A stretch of 64,000 nucleotides of DNA, taken from contig JALGQZ010000007.1 of NCBI GenBank assembly GCA_023105745.1, positions 50,697,569 to 50,761,568 of the forward strand, read 5' to 3'. How positions within the stretch are numbered: the stretch's first letter is position 1; the number at the start of each line of letters is the position of its first letter. This DNA comes from Austropuccinia psidii. Its lineage: Eukaryota > Basidiomycota > Pucciniomycetes > Pucciniales > Sphaerophragmiaceae. Positions 45,311 through 57,011 of the stretch are shown here, piece by piece. The position numbers and the translations under genes were made by a program. The notes under the pieces were generated by a model. That model searched no databases. It was not told the DNA's origin and saw only the letters and a list, made by a program, of their open reading frames with translations.

Positions 45311-47218
45311 CTAAGCTTCTTCAATGACTTGAACTTCATTGACTTTTTTCTTTTTGGTGCAAGTGTTGCCTAGATGTGAAGTACTTCCACATTTATGACC
45401 CTTTAGGACAGGTCTTTCAGGTTTTCTTTCCTCTCTGGAGATCTTTGGGATCATTTTGTACTCCATAGAAGTTTTAGTCAAAGTTTTACCCATTCTTGTT
45501 CTAGTAATGATATCTTCCATTGCATTAATTTAGTCCTCCGTTGAAAAGGGTTCTACACATCTGCACTTGATAGCATGTTCCAGTTCTCCTCCACATTTTC
45601 TTAATATTTTCATATTAATCATAGTGTCAGACATATCTGGGTGTAAAGCAGATGATCTGTGTTTTTGCTTGAGGAACCAAGTAAGTGGTTTATCTTTTTC
45701 TGAATTATAAATGGCACTTTCAAAATCATTTTCCATTTTTAACCTCCAAGAATGATTGGCCCATTTGGTAATCACTTCAGATTTCCACCAAGACCAATTG
45801 GTTTTCCATGATCTTATCTCATCTTGTAATTCCATTTCTTTGCAGTCCTGATAAGAAGAGAGTGTAATTTTCCCACTATAATTTCATCAGGTATATGAAA
45901 ATCTTCCTGAAACATATCAATAGTTATGATGAACTCAATATGGTTGTATTCTCCTTCACCAGAGAATGTTGGCTATTCTTCAGATTTGGAAATACATTTT
46001 TCAGAGATAACATTTTCTCCTAAAACGGGGTCAGACTTTCTTTCACAGAAAGGTTTTCTTCAGTCAAAGGTGTTGAATGTCTTGGCATATGTGGATTTGA
46101 TTCATAATTCTTATGAATTTGATCCACTTGCGCAAGTATTTCTTATTTCAATTTCTTCCTTTCACTGTCACTTTTTTCCAAATGTGTGGAAAATTGACTT
46201 GTATTCTTAGCCACTGCCAAAACATATTCTTTCAGAACTCTAAGTTGATCATTGATGTTTTGTTTGGAAAAATCTTCCATTTCATCATCTTGGACATGAT
46301 ATTTACTTTCAATTCTGTCACATGTATTGCTAAGTAATTCCAGTTTGGCAATTACAGACTTATGCATTTCAGCAGAATGTTTGTCATTCTTTTTCAAGTC
46401 ATTGATGTCCAATATTATTTTATTTAACTTTGCATCAAATTTGCCAAGTTCTACATCAATACCAGCTTCAACAAAGTGTATTTAATCTATTATTTGCATG
46501 GAAAATTCCTGTTCACCCTTTCCTACTCTTTGGTTGTGAATTCCATAAGAGTCTTGGCCATATTGAAGACACTGTCTACAGCTGAAGGCTCCGGTTTGGG
46601 AATCCTGTACCCTTGTAGGTAATGTCTGTGCCAATTGCCTTTGCCTTTGCCCTTTCCTTGATGGTTCTTGGGACCTCTCTGCTTCTTCTGAGGTCCTTTG
46701 GGCTTGTCTTTGGACACTTCTGGAGCTGGTTTGGAGCTGGTAGACGCCACTGGGCCTTCTGTCTCCAAAGCTGGAGTCATTTCCAACTTTTCCTTCTGGT
46801 CTATGGATAAAAGACTTTAGCTCTTCAACTAATTCTTTTTTTTTTGACTTTGTCTTTGCAAGACAATGGGATCCAACCTCCTAAGAGTTCTATGGTCTTC
46901 TCCTGACCCAGAAAGCTCTTGATGTGTAAGTAGGAGTTCATGGCCCCCTGCCAAAGGCTTGGGCATATTTCCCACTCCTCTTCTTTGGCTGCTCTGAACC
47001 AATTTTTGTATTGGAATTGATAAATTTCTATTCCTTCCACTTGGAAGTGGTTCAGCCCTTGAAATATTATCATGAACCAGTCTAGATTGAAAATTCACGT
47101 CAAGGTTTGTGGGTACAGACCTTGGGGAATGGGGGCAACTCTGGCATCCTCCATATGTGTCTTTTTTGAGGAAGATTTGAGACTTCTGGCTTTGGTCCTG
47201 CCTCTTCTTTGTCCACAT
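45311..47218 (-). pseudogene. Gag region of element C
   Basis: From 5' to 3': PSLWQGAMNSYLHIK and LLGGWIPL (46825-47073), a Pro/Lys/Gly stretch with GKGKG and QGYRIPK...VFNMAKTLMEF (46523-46786), a coiled-coil piece (46143-46412), the capsid part SWWKSEVITKWANHSWRLKMENDFESA (45530-45835), and a zinc-knuckle part (45311-45520). The knuckle reads GHKCGSTSHLGNTC, so the first of the C-x2-C pair is Gly in place of Cys and the zinc site is broken. Stops and shifts separate the pieces. It corresponds piece by piece to the Gag of element A. Confidence 0.83.
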
Positions 47219-47315
47219 CCATCTTGTTTGACTTAATAGTTGCTTCCATTTCTTTTATGGACCATTTTCACGTCAATTCAAGATAAAATAATAATTGAAA
47301 ACAGAAAACACACAC

Positions 47316-47474
47316 CTTTTGGTGGTTGTTTGGATTGTTCTGTTTTAAATAAAGTGGCTCTTTTAGCAAATTGAACTTCAATACTGTCTTCAGATTCTGC
47401 TTCTGAAGATTCTGGACTATTAATATATCTCTTACTGAGCTTATTACCAGCTGCACTGCATTTTATCAAGGACA
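47316..47474 (-). CDS. Probable spliced leader exon of element C
   Basis: A 159-nt open stretch bounded on the minus strand by TTTCTCTAG before TGTCCTTG and by a GTGTGTGTTTTC donor after CCAAAAG. Peptide: Ser/Glu-rich with KRATLFKTEQ. It is the counterpart of the leader exon of element A (5687-5884), with the same TAG/TGTC acceptor junction. Confidence 0.5.
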
Positions 47475-47847
47475 CTAGAGAAAGAATTTATAAAAGAAAA
47501 AATTATTTTTATGCTTTTTTCAAAAAAAATATTTTCAAGATTTTTCATAAGTTTTTTATTTTTTAATATTAAAAAATTATTCTTTTCAAAGAAAAAATTT
47601 GAAATTTAAGATCTTGAATCAAAAATTAATTCAGAGTAACTGAAAGAATAATATTATAAGTTTTTGGATGTGTAAAAGCCACTTGTAGAACCATATAAAA
47701 TTAAATCAAATTTCTGAATGAAAATGATTTTAAAAAAGATTTCAAAAAAAAGAATTATTTTAAGTTCAAATTGAAAGAAAAAGTTATTAAATTAATATAT
47801 TTTAGACCTTAAAAATATATTAATTAAGGGTATAAGGTTCAAAAAAC

Positions 47848-47965
47848 ACTGCCAGGCCCCCAAATGTAAGATGTGGGTAGGTATGGAAGTTTTTTACAAC
47901 AAAAAATGAAGTCAAGAATATGATTAAAGCCAAGTTTATGGTTAAAATCACGGCCAGAACCCAAA
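47848..47965 (-). promoter_or_regulatory. Duplicated primer-binding/LTR-end junction of element C
   Basis: Two PBS/LTR-end junctions 101 bp apart. The plus strand has GGCCCCCAAATGTAAGATGTGG with the LTR-like end starting at 47865, and again AGAACCCAAATTTAAGATGTGT with the real LTR starting at 47966. Both have the TTTGGG... primer-binding type sequence on the element strand. The inner 101 bp do not match the outer LTR beyond about 12 bases. Confidence 0.75.
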
Positions 47966-49888
47966 TTTAAGATGTGTCTATGAAACCGTTGATAATATTA
48001 CTATTAAGCAACGGTACTATGACTGTTCTTATGAAACATAATAATAAAGATTATTATAGCCACAATTCAATAATTAAATAATTATTTCTTTTACATGTTA
48101 TACACTACTAGTGATCATAAAGGTAAGCAGTAATTGTCTACAAGAATCAATTACAAGAAGAATTTAATGATAAAAACATCTTTTATTAAGATAAGAAAAT
48201 TATTTTAATGTATAATTATCTTTTAAAAGAATAATTGTAGAGATAATTATTGATGAAAACTAATTTTAGAGAAAACACTTTAATAATTAAAATTAAATAA
48301 CTCACTAATACTCCAAAGAACTTATTGAAAGACAAAAGTAGAGAAATTTGACATATAATTGTGGATTTTTAGGGCTCAATATGAATTATAACAGTAATAC
48401 AACAATATATAGTTGATTTCTTTGATTTAAAGTCCTTCTAGTTGATTCTGACAGAATAAATTACTTTTTAAGAAATATTTAACTAATACTTACTTGTTGA
48501 TAATAATGGTATAAAGGTATAAAGTGATGATTTGGAAAAAACAGCAAGAGGAGGCCTCTTTTAAGTCAACAACTGCTCACAGCGGCCTGCCATGGAGCAA
48601 ACTTAAAAATCCAGTGAGTGAGAAAACAATAATCCTTTTTTGATTAATCATTTCATCATCTGTTGTCACGTAAGATTATTATAATTACTTAATTGATGCT
48701 TTTACGTGATGACCAACCCCAATATGGTTAAGAATAAAAGGAGTAACATCTGTAAATCTTCTTTTATTCAAAAATAATCATTTATTTCTCAAAGTTATAA
48801 ATGTTATTGGAAATCTCATCACAGGTTGTCATTACTGTGAATTTTTGAAGAGTCAGTGTTTCAAGTAGAATAATTAAAAATGGACTGTAAGTAAAACTTT
48901 TAATTTTACTCGTGAAACCATAATTAATTTTGGTTTTCATATGGATAATGAAGTTCTCCATTGGCCTTGAAAGTTTCAGAGAGGTTAATTAAGAATTGTA
49001 TTTTTAATGAATTTTTAAAGTTTTTACCTCATTTTTACATAGAATTGCAAATAGCAGTATATTGCAGGTTGCTATGAGGTAAATCAATGAATACTAGTCC
49101 AAAAAGGGTTTTAATTACTCTTTTAGGGTTTATACATGGAAAATCAATAATAATTGGCACGGTTACAGGAGTCTAAGTTTCTCTTTACCTCCTTGGCACC
49201 TCAAAATAGCAGGTTCTTTGCTATTTTCTTATGATTTACTGAAGTTGTGACACAGTAACCAAGTTCCCAAAGGGTTTTAGTTTACTAATTGGGCCAAGAT
49301 CAGCCATGGAACCCATCTTTGCAGCTTTCCACGCCTCAGAGGCTTCAGATGTTGGGTACCCTGGCTCGCTTTGATGTCTTTTGTCCCCTCTAGCTATTTT
49401 CACATCAAAAATAGAGATTCAGGGTTGAAGACCAATATTCACTATGGGTTTACCAAAAGTGCATATAGGAATACCATGTTTGTAAGTGCCACAAACATGC
49501 ATAACACTATTCTTAGTGTATATGTAACATGGGATTTCTCATTTTCCCATTATTTTGCCGTGAAATTGAGAAAAACAAAAATTTTCATGGATCTTTTATG
49601 TGGTATTGATGATGTGTAATTGAAGTATTTTCCATATTACCACCTCAGAGAGTTAATTTGAGCTTATTTACTCTATGGCTCTACCCTAGGTCAATTCTTA
49701 TGTAGAATCCAAATCTGGTCTTAAATCCATGGATTTACCTACTCAATAAAAAGTTATTTATTTTTTCTGAAATGAAAATGATGAATTTTGAATATATGCA
49801 TGACTTATGTGTTATGCATAGCTCACAAATTATTCTTAAAGATATTTGTGGCCTATTTGGGTATGTAAAACATACCTCAAGGCTCACA
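47966..49888 (-). repeat. 5' LTR of element C (1923 bp)
   Basis: Aligns with 39819-41725. Its inner end reads TTTAAGATG for TGTAAGATG (the canonical CA end of the LTR is changed on the element strand). Its outer end is GGCTCACA, followed by the ATCTC duplication. No ORF of interest. Confidence 0.94.
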
Positions 49889-51280
49889 ATCTCCAAAGCA
49901 CCAAGCCACATACAAGACAAGCTCCACATCTCATACCATCAAACAAGCAGTACCAAACCCTCTAGAAAGCTCACACTCTTAATCACTCTTTCAACTCGGA
50001 AGTTCATAAAGGATTTCATCACGAGGTGCTACTGATGGATTTCTGAAGGAATAAGCTGCAAAAGGAAAGGAAAAAGAAAACAATCCAAGATCAGCTTCAT
50101 CATTTACCCAGTAAATCTCCAAAGGCATCAGGCACAAAACATAAGTCTAAACTAATGAGCTCTTTCCCAGGTAGCTCCTCATCTATCTCACTATCAAATT
50201 AACAGCATTCCCCAGCAATACCCCAGAGTAAATCACCAGAAAACCTGATAATAGCCAAAGAGGAGCTTTAATTTCTCCATGAAGGTATTCATAATATTAT
50301 TATGTCATGGATAGCCCAAATACCCAAAACAATGGGAATGCCTTTATATGGAACCCCAAAGGAATCTTATTGGCTGATTTTATATACAGTACACAATGTC
50401 TTACTACTAATCCCAAAATGTAATTTTGAAAATATTCAAAACCCCTCCAAAGGAATCCTTCTTTCAACCACAGAAACTTTAGTATCTTTGGTTAATACTG
50501 AAAAGTCTCACTCCATTTCAAAGTCTAAACTAACTTTCTTTGACAAATTATTAGTTAGCTATTTCCACAGCTTATTCATAAATGGGAACCCAAATCTAAA
50601 GCCAAACCCAACTATTCCCCTTTCTCAACACTTATCAGAAGCTATTTGTAGCTATGGTCCACCCCGTTTTTCTTTCCTTCTGGGAAGGAGAAAGAATGAA
50701 TCACCTTGTGACACTATAATATAAAAATAAAAAAACAGGTGAGATTATTCTTTTCTAATCAAGTATTGATTATTACTTATATATATTAATATTCTCACCA
50801 AAATTCAGCCCACCTTGACAAGTCTATCTTCCAAAAATTGCTCCAAAAAATATTTTTAAGAGAGATTGTGGAAGGATGAGATGAAAAAATCCCAAAATCC
50901 ACCACCTTCAATTCACCTTTAGATCTTCGAGATTTAAATCTCCTACTATATGGTCAAAATACAAAAGTCTCAGCAAAAGAAGATTCAATTAAATTCACCA
51001 TGCTAAATCATTTGAAAAACCTATTTGTAAAATCATCAAAAATGAATAATTTCCCTAAATTTGAAACTTTTTAATGGACCTTTGTTCCTCCACAAAGCTT
51101 AAGGGAAATTTCATTTCACATGACTCGGCACACCTTGGAAACTCTCACATCACATTTATGGAAGCATCTGATACAAAATCATTTGAATTTCCCATTGTGA
51201 AGGAAATAGTTTGGGAGGAGGCATCAAATAATTATTTCTTATTTTCAAAAATACTCACTCAACTCCCAGATTCTGAGTAA
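49889..51280 (+). pseudogene. Tnp2-type transposase, 3' portion beyond element C
   Basis: Resumes at the ATCTC duplication with a Ser/Lys-rich linker (KSPKASGTKHKSKL, SSFPGSSSSISL). The 50302-50724 frame then reads MSWIAQIPKTMGMPLYGTPKESYWLILYTVHNVLLLIPK, matching the Tnp2 P-x2-LG-P-G-LKA-W-L pattern, and later NPNLKPNPTIPLSQHLSEAICSYGPPRFSFLLGRRKNE, matching LKPNHHYAL...YGPP..W..ER. A further piece at 51074-51280 (HLGNSHITFMEAS...VKEIVWEE) resembles the C-terminal part of such proteins. Stops occur near 49965, 50035, 50202 and 50724. It is the same gene as 38760-39818 before insertion of element C. Confidence 0.75.
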
Positions 51281-51869
51281 TATAAAAATACTTACGGAAA
51301 CTTCACTTATATGAATGCCAAAGTTTTTTCCTCTACTTCTGATAGGTTTCCAATAATAATTCAAGAACAAATTTGTGGACATTTTGTAAGCTACAAGAGT
51401 TCATTAAGAACTCATTAGTCTGATTATGAATTAATTTTTTCTGTTTCAATGAGTCATGAATCAGATATTAAATGATTATTCAAATTACCATATAAGCTCC
51501 AGTAAATTATATTGTTTGTTGAGAACTGTGATATTATCCCTTTCTAAATTGTATGGAATTTTAATTTTAAACTATGAGACCAACTGCCACTTAACAATTC
51601 TTTTAGATCATGAGATCCCTATACTTTTGGAATTTATATTTTTCTATCAAAGAATATTTATAAACACATATCAAGGATAAAAATTTTGAAACAGAAAATT
51701 CCCAAGTTATTTTACTTAATGACAATTACTCTAATCCTCTTCTTCTGGTAAGATAAATGATGATTATTCTGACTTTCAAAATGAAATAATATGTCATAAT
51801 TGGTTTAGTTTATAACAATTGTCAAGCCCAAACTTGAAAATCAGTGAAAATAAACCAGCGATTTTAATT
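51281..51869. other. AT-rich sequence after the Tnp2-like gene
   Basis: Small ORFs such as 51456-51680 may be further eroded transposase sequence, but no motif supports this. Repeat R2 starts at about 51870. Confidence 0.3.
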
Positions 51870-52831
51870 ATATACTCCTTTAAATCCAACTAACTAATAT
51901 AATAATCAATCATAGAATAAAAAATTCTCATTTAGTACTCTTTATCATTAGTCAGATTTGTATCTAAGCAATGGTGTATCCAAGAAGAATGAAGAATGAA
52001 TTGAAAAATTATAAAATTCATTTTCAAAGTTCCCAATAATATTGGGACTTTATGTACTACATCCTATCCCTATATTAAATGAGCTGTGAAGGAAGATATT
52101 TGATTCCCCTTGGAGTTATGTATATATTATCACAATTCTATGGAAAATTTGGTTTTTTATTCTATTTGCGTGTAATTGATGGCTTTTAAGGATCTATATT
52201 ATTCCCAAGTTCCCTTTTAGCTGAGATCCTTAATAGACCCCAGCTATTTCAGAATCTTTCACCATTTCTGAATCATTTAAAATTATTACCCATCCATTTG
52301 AATCAACTTTTTCAAAGAATCAAGAATTTCTTCAGAATTCAGAAATTTCAAACTTTTAACAACATTCCATCTGATCTCGCATTTTAAAAATTTTTGGAAA
52401 ACCTGTTTTTTAATTCAGTTTTTAATTCAGAATACTTATAATTAACTTAGTATATCTTACTCAAAAAATTTCAAAATTTGGAATATTTCCTATTACAGTT
52501 AGTATCACAGTGATTATAATATCCTTTTGATTATTAAAAGCCATTATTAATTTAAGAGAATTTTATACCATTAGATTGGGTAGAGAACTAACTGATTCAC
52601 TTAAATTATAATCTCTCAGTGTTATACTTCTTTAATTTGAAGTTAGAATTAAGTAAAATATTAATTAAAATATCAATTTGGCAATTCATCGCCTCTTTTT
52701 TAATACTTCAATCGAAACATTAATAATTTGAGAACTACTTTTGTTGAAGGAATGTGGATTGACAAAGATATTCTGAGATTTTCTGTATTCTATGAGAACT
52801 TGGTTTCTGAAATGCTGTTTATATCTGTAGC
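51870..52831. repeat. Repeat R2, copy 2
   Basis: Matches 28543-29504. In this copy the sequence continues past TATATCTGTAGC into unrelated AT-rich DNA, not into element E. Confidence 0.85.
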
Positions 52832-53493
52832 ACATCAAAAATGATTATGATCCTCCAATAGTTTAATCTAACTACTTGTAAAAAGGGGGTTCTGAAGATT
52901 TTGAAATCTTTTTAAGGGCCTTTTTCCAATATGAAATTCCTTTCTTTATTAAATAAATAATACAAATCTCCAAGATTCATTTTTTTGAAAAGAAGAACAG
53001 TTTGAAACCAATTTCAATGATGAATAACTATCTAAGAATTAAGAAGGAGAATATAATGATCTCCTTGGTTAATAAAAGTATGTGATCAATTTCAGATATA
53101 TCAGTTCAGTCAAAGACTATAATATGTCCATATTCTTCAGTAAAAAAATCCAAATTTTTATTGTCTTAAATAAGATGATATGTAAGCATAGTATATTGAT
53201 GAGAAATATTTCCAAAAAACTAAAAGTTTCTCTTTAAAAATCAAAGCCCAAGAATGGAATTTATTTTTTCACATTTTGTTTCAATAAATAGAATTTAATT
53301 GCCCCTTGAAGAAAAGACTTAAATAATCAATATTTTGTGCTTTGATATCTCAAAAAGGTATAAAATAGCTCTGATATACTGATCATTTTGAACCTTCTCA
53401 CAATATTAAATCAATTTTATATTGATTTTTCCGTCGCCTTTTTGAATGAATCTTTAATTCAAAAAGTTTTCTATAGCTTTCTCTTCATGTCAG
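52832..53493. other. AT-rich sequence upstream of the Sec1 fragment
   Basis: No upstream Sec1 exon was recognised. The last bases form a good acceptor (TTCATGTCAG at 53484-53493), so at least the 3' end of an intron is included. Base composition rises sharply in G+C at about 53494. Confidence 0.5.
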
Positions 53494-54379
53494 CATGGCA
53501 GAAACCTGTATGGAATTGTTTGAAAAACGTCAATTAGCAGCAGTAGTATCAGTTGAACAGTGCTGCTTGACGGGTATGACAGCCGAAGGGCGGACACCCA
53601 AGTGGATCGTAGAAGAAATGATGCCACTTTTGAATGATCGCACTCTAAGGTTTGTTCGTTCCACTATGATCAATTCTCTTAAAATCCTAATGCTTTGTAC
53701 TCTTGTAGCACGTCTGACAAGTTGCGAATTGTGGCTCTATATGTGCTTTATCGAGATGGGGTCCCAGACAAAGATCGGCGACGACTTTATCAACACGCCA
53801 AATTAGCCTTACATGAAATGGATGCTGTCAAAAATCTCATTCACCTCGCAGCCAATGTAACAAAAGATAGCGGGGAAAAGAAGAAACAATTGTTTAAGCA
53901 GACGTTGGACGAGAACGCATATGACATTTCAAGGTTTTAACCTTTTGTCAAACTGATGTTGGAGGTACGAGTAACTTTTGCTTACCTTTTAGATCACATA
54001 ACGGTCGGGTTGAGTCATATGGGGATGTGGGTCTATGCAGGAGGCACTTTCGAACAAACTAGACTTGAATTTGTTTCCTTATATGGGTAAAACGCCGACT
54101 GTCTCCGGCGCAAAGACAGGCGCCGCTAGCTTAGCGACAAACGGCAGTGGTCCCATATCACTACGAAGTGCTAAGCCAAGTTGGCAGCGTCCTAAATCAA
54201 AAACCGTGATTGAGAACCGACAGAGGGTCATGGTCTTTGTGGCTGGCGGATTGACTCATTCAGAAATTCGGGCTGCTTACGAGGTTTCAGAAGCACACAC
54301 GAAAGACATAGTCATAGGTTAGCCCAATCAACCCCCTCAGGTTGACGTTCAGCTTTTATTGGAGCTTTTTCAACGTTAA
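53494..54379 (+). pseudogene. Sec1/Munc18 family protein, C-terminal fragment with introns
   Basis: Sec1 proteins bind SNAREs and control exocytic vesicle fusion. Exon 53494-53649 encodes MAETCMELFEKRQL, VEQCCLTGMTAEGRTPKWIVEEMMPLLNDR. After an intron at 53650-53708, exon 53709-53964 encodes DKLRIVALYVLYRDGVPDKDRRRLYQHAKL, DAVKNLIHLA and PFVKLMLE. After an intron at 53965-54040, exon 54041 onward encodes NKLDLNLFPYMG, PISLRSAKPSWQR and RVMVFVAGGLTHSEIRAAYEVSEAHTKDIVIG, ending LLLELFQR at a TAA (54377-54379). Motifs and order match the Sec1 C-terminal half. In-frame stops TAA (53938-53940, where Gln is usual) and TAG (54320-54322) disrupt it. G+C is clearly higher than nearby. The N-terminal exons are absent, so it is a partial, probably captured or duplicated, copy. 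Confidence 0.85.
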
Positions 54380-54450
54380 CAATCCGCTATTTTCAAAACA
54401 TATATGTATATCATAATAGGCACATTTATTTATTTATTCACAAAACAAAC

Positions 54451-56892
54451 ATTGATGATATCATAGTTTGCTCAGAAACTTGGGAAAATCACCTGACAAG
54501 ACTAGAAAGGGTACTACAGAAAATAGTCCAAGTAAATATGAAAATTTCATTGAAAAAGTGTCATTTTGCATATAGTGAATTAAAAGCCCTAGGACATGTA
54601 GTATCTGGCCTTAGTCTAGGCATAGACAAAAATAAAGTAGCAGCAGTACTACTTAAACCAATGCCTCAAACCAAAAAATAAATGCAATCATTTCTAGGAT
54701 TTGCTGGTTACTATAGACAGCATATAAAGGACTTTGCAAAGATTGCTAAATCCTTGTATAAGCTATGTGACCAACAAACAGTCTATGAGATGACAGAAGA
54801 AAGAGTCAAGGCATATGAAGAATTGAAAAATTCCTTAACAAATGCCCCATTTCTTCTGATGCCAGATTGGAAACTACCCTTCAAACTGTACATTGATGCT
54901 TGTGGAGAAGGACTAGGTGCTGCACTTCACCAAACACAAATTATCAATGATAAACCAGTGGAAGGACCAATTTGTTTCATTTCAAGGCAGATAAAGCCAA
55001 CAGAAGCAAGGTATGGAGCAAGCCAAATGGAATGCTTATGCCTAGTATGGGCTTTAGAAAAACTGCATTATTATTTGGATGGCACAGTATTTGATGTAAT
55101 CACAGACTGTAATGCTGTGAAATCACTATTAAATATGAAGACTCCAAATAGACATATGCTGAGATGGCAAATTGCTATCCAAGAATATAGAGGAAATATG
55201 ACTATTGTTCATAAATCTGGAAATATCCATAAAAATGCAGATGGTCTTAGCAGATGGGCTCTAGCAAATACCCCTGACAATCCAGCATGGGTACCACAAG
55301 AAGAGCACCATATAGAAGGAATATGTGTTACAGACATTGGCACAGAATTCTTTAACCAAGTTAAAGAAAGCTATAAGACAGACAAAAATTGTCATATCTT
55401 AAGCCAACTTCTAATGAAAGACTGCAAAGATCCATCACTTTCATCAAAACTAGATGAAATATGGAAAAAGGCATATGATGAAGGAAGATTCCACCTCCTT
55501 GATGGAATCCTTTACCATAGAACAAAACACACATGTGTTATGGCCTTAACAGACAGAACACTAATAAACACTATTTTACATGAGTGTCATGATAGTGTTG
55601 CATCTGGACATCTCTCAGAAGATAGGACACTAGAGAGGGTGAAAACCTGCTCTTGGTGGCCAAATTGGAAGAAAGATGTTGCAGAGTACTGCCAAACCTG
55701 TGACAGATGCCAAAAAGCCAACAGAGCCACAGGAAAGAAATTTGGAATGATGATCCAAATCCAAGAACCAAAATCCCCATGGGAAATAGTTCATATGGAT
55801 TGGGTAACAGCCTTACCTCCAGGAGGAGACAGGAGTTATAATGCATGTCTAGTGTTAGTTGACAGGTATAGTAAAACTCCCATGTTCTTACCATGTCATA
55901 AAGATGACACAGCTATGGATACAGCCATAATGATATGGAATAAAGTCATTAGCCACACAGGCTTATTCCAAAATATTATAAGTGACAGAGACCCAAAGTT
56001 CACTTCAGCATTATGGACAAACCTCCATAACTTATTTGGGACAAAGTTATCATTCTCAACAGCTTATCATCCTCAAACTGATGGTCTAGCAGAAAGAATG
56101 ATACAAACCCTAGAGGATATGATCAGAAGATTCTGTGCTTATGGGCTAGAATTCAAAGATTCTGATGGTTTTACCCATGATTGGTGTACACTAATACCAG
56201 CACTTGAACTGGCATATAAGACATCAATCCATTCTTCTACTGGCAAAACACCAGCAATGCTAGAGAAAGGTTGGAATCCAAGACTTCCTTATGATACCCT
56301 CAAAAAGGACTTAGTAGATATACATCCAACAGCAAGCAGTTTCAAGATAATGCTTGACAAAGCAAGACACCATGCAAACAGATGCATGCAAGATTCTTTC
56401 AAATATGCAAAAGAAAGATGGGATAAAAGTCATAAACCACCTGATTTCAAAATAGGAGACTTGGTTTTAGTATCAACCCTTAATTTCAATAACATAAAAG
56501 GCCCAAAGAAATTGAAAGATTCCTTTGCAGGACCATTTATGATAAAAGCACTCCATGGACCCAATGCTGTGCAATTAGAACTCACAGGTGAACTAATGAA
56601 CAAACACCCAACTTTCCCTGTAAGTCTGATAAAACCTTACAGTTCAAGTGACAAGGAGTTATTTCCACTAAGAAATAAACCCCCACTTGAAATTCCCCCC
56701 TTGGAGGAAGGAGAGGAAAAGAAAATAGTAAAAGTCCTTAAAGAAAGAAGGACAAGAAAGAAAAAAGAAAGGGAATACCTTGTGAGGTATAAAAATTCAG
56801 CTCAAGAAGATGAATGGCTACTTGAGAAAGATATAACAAATGCTGATAAATTACTAAGAAGGTTCAGACATGAAAGAAAACCTGAAAAATAA
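54451..56892 (+). CDS. Pol C-terminal part: RT thumb, RNase H, integrase, chromodomain
   Basis: Frame open from [11 protein letters not shown] with one TAA at 54679-54681, then 736 codons from Met at 54682. In the 736-residue numbering, RNase H has YIDACG (Asp72), Glu117, ITDC (Asp142) and ADGLSR (Asp187). Integrase zinc site: His303, His310, Cys340 and Cys343. Core: HMDW Asp373, ISDRD Asp435 and LAERM Glu471, with exactly 35 residues between the last two. GPF at 617-619. Chromodomain-like tail at 680-730 ([11 protein letters not shown]...EYLVRYKNS...[10 protein letters not shown]). All catalytic residues visible are intact. Without the 5' half it cannot function alone, although the integrase sequence is undamaged. 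It gives the reference for reading the broken relatives A and C. Confidence 0.92.
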
Positions 56893-56999
56893 AAAAGTTA
56901 AGCATTATTGAGCTTCAAGACTAACAAAAGTCTATTGAAGAGGTAGGACAGTGGATGATACCCTGATCACATATATCAGATTGTGGTACAATCTTTTTT

Positions 57000-57011
57000 G
57001 GTGGTAGGGAA
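57000..57011 (+). promoter_or_regulatory. Polypurine tract of element D
   Basis: GGTGGTAGGGAA directly before the LTR start TGTGAGCC. Confidence 0.85.

Larger units (their letters stand above)
39819..49888 (-). mobile_element. Ty3/gypsy element C, complete with two LTRs and TSD
   Basis: A 10,070-bp minus-strand element: 3' LTR 39819-41725, polypurine tract 41726-41737, pol and gag 41754-47474, primer-binding region, 5' LTR 47966-49888. It is flanked by a perfect 5-bp duplication, ATCTC, at 39814-39818 and 49889-49893. The two LTRs differ at roughly one base in ten over the first 150 bases, so the insertion is old. The coding body holds several stops and shifts and lacks a chromodomain. It is inserted in a Tnp2-like transposase gene. 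Confidence 0.95.

Noticed and set aside
54318..54352. A tiny intron near the Sec1 C-terminus
   Set aside because: 35 nt is too short, and the frame simply continues after a TAG to a natural end at 54379; a point stop is simpler.
55571..55894. Minus-strand ORF of 107 codons
   Set aside because: Antisense to the intact integrase of element D.
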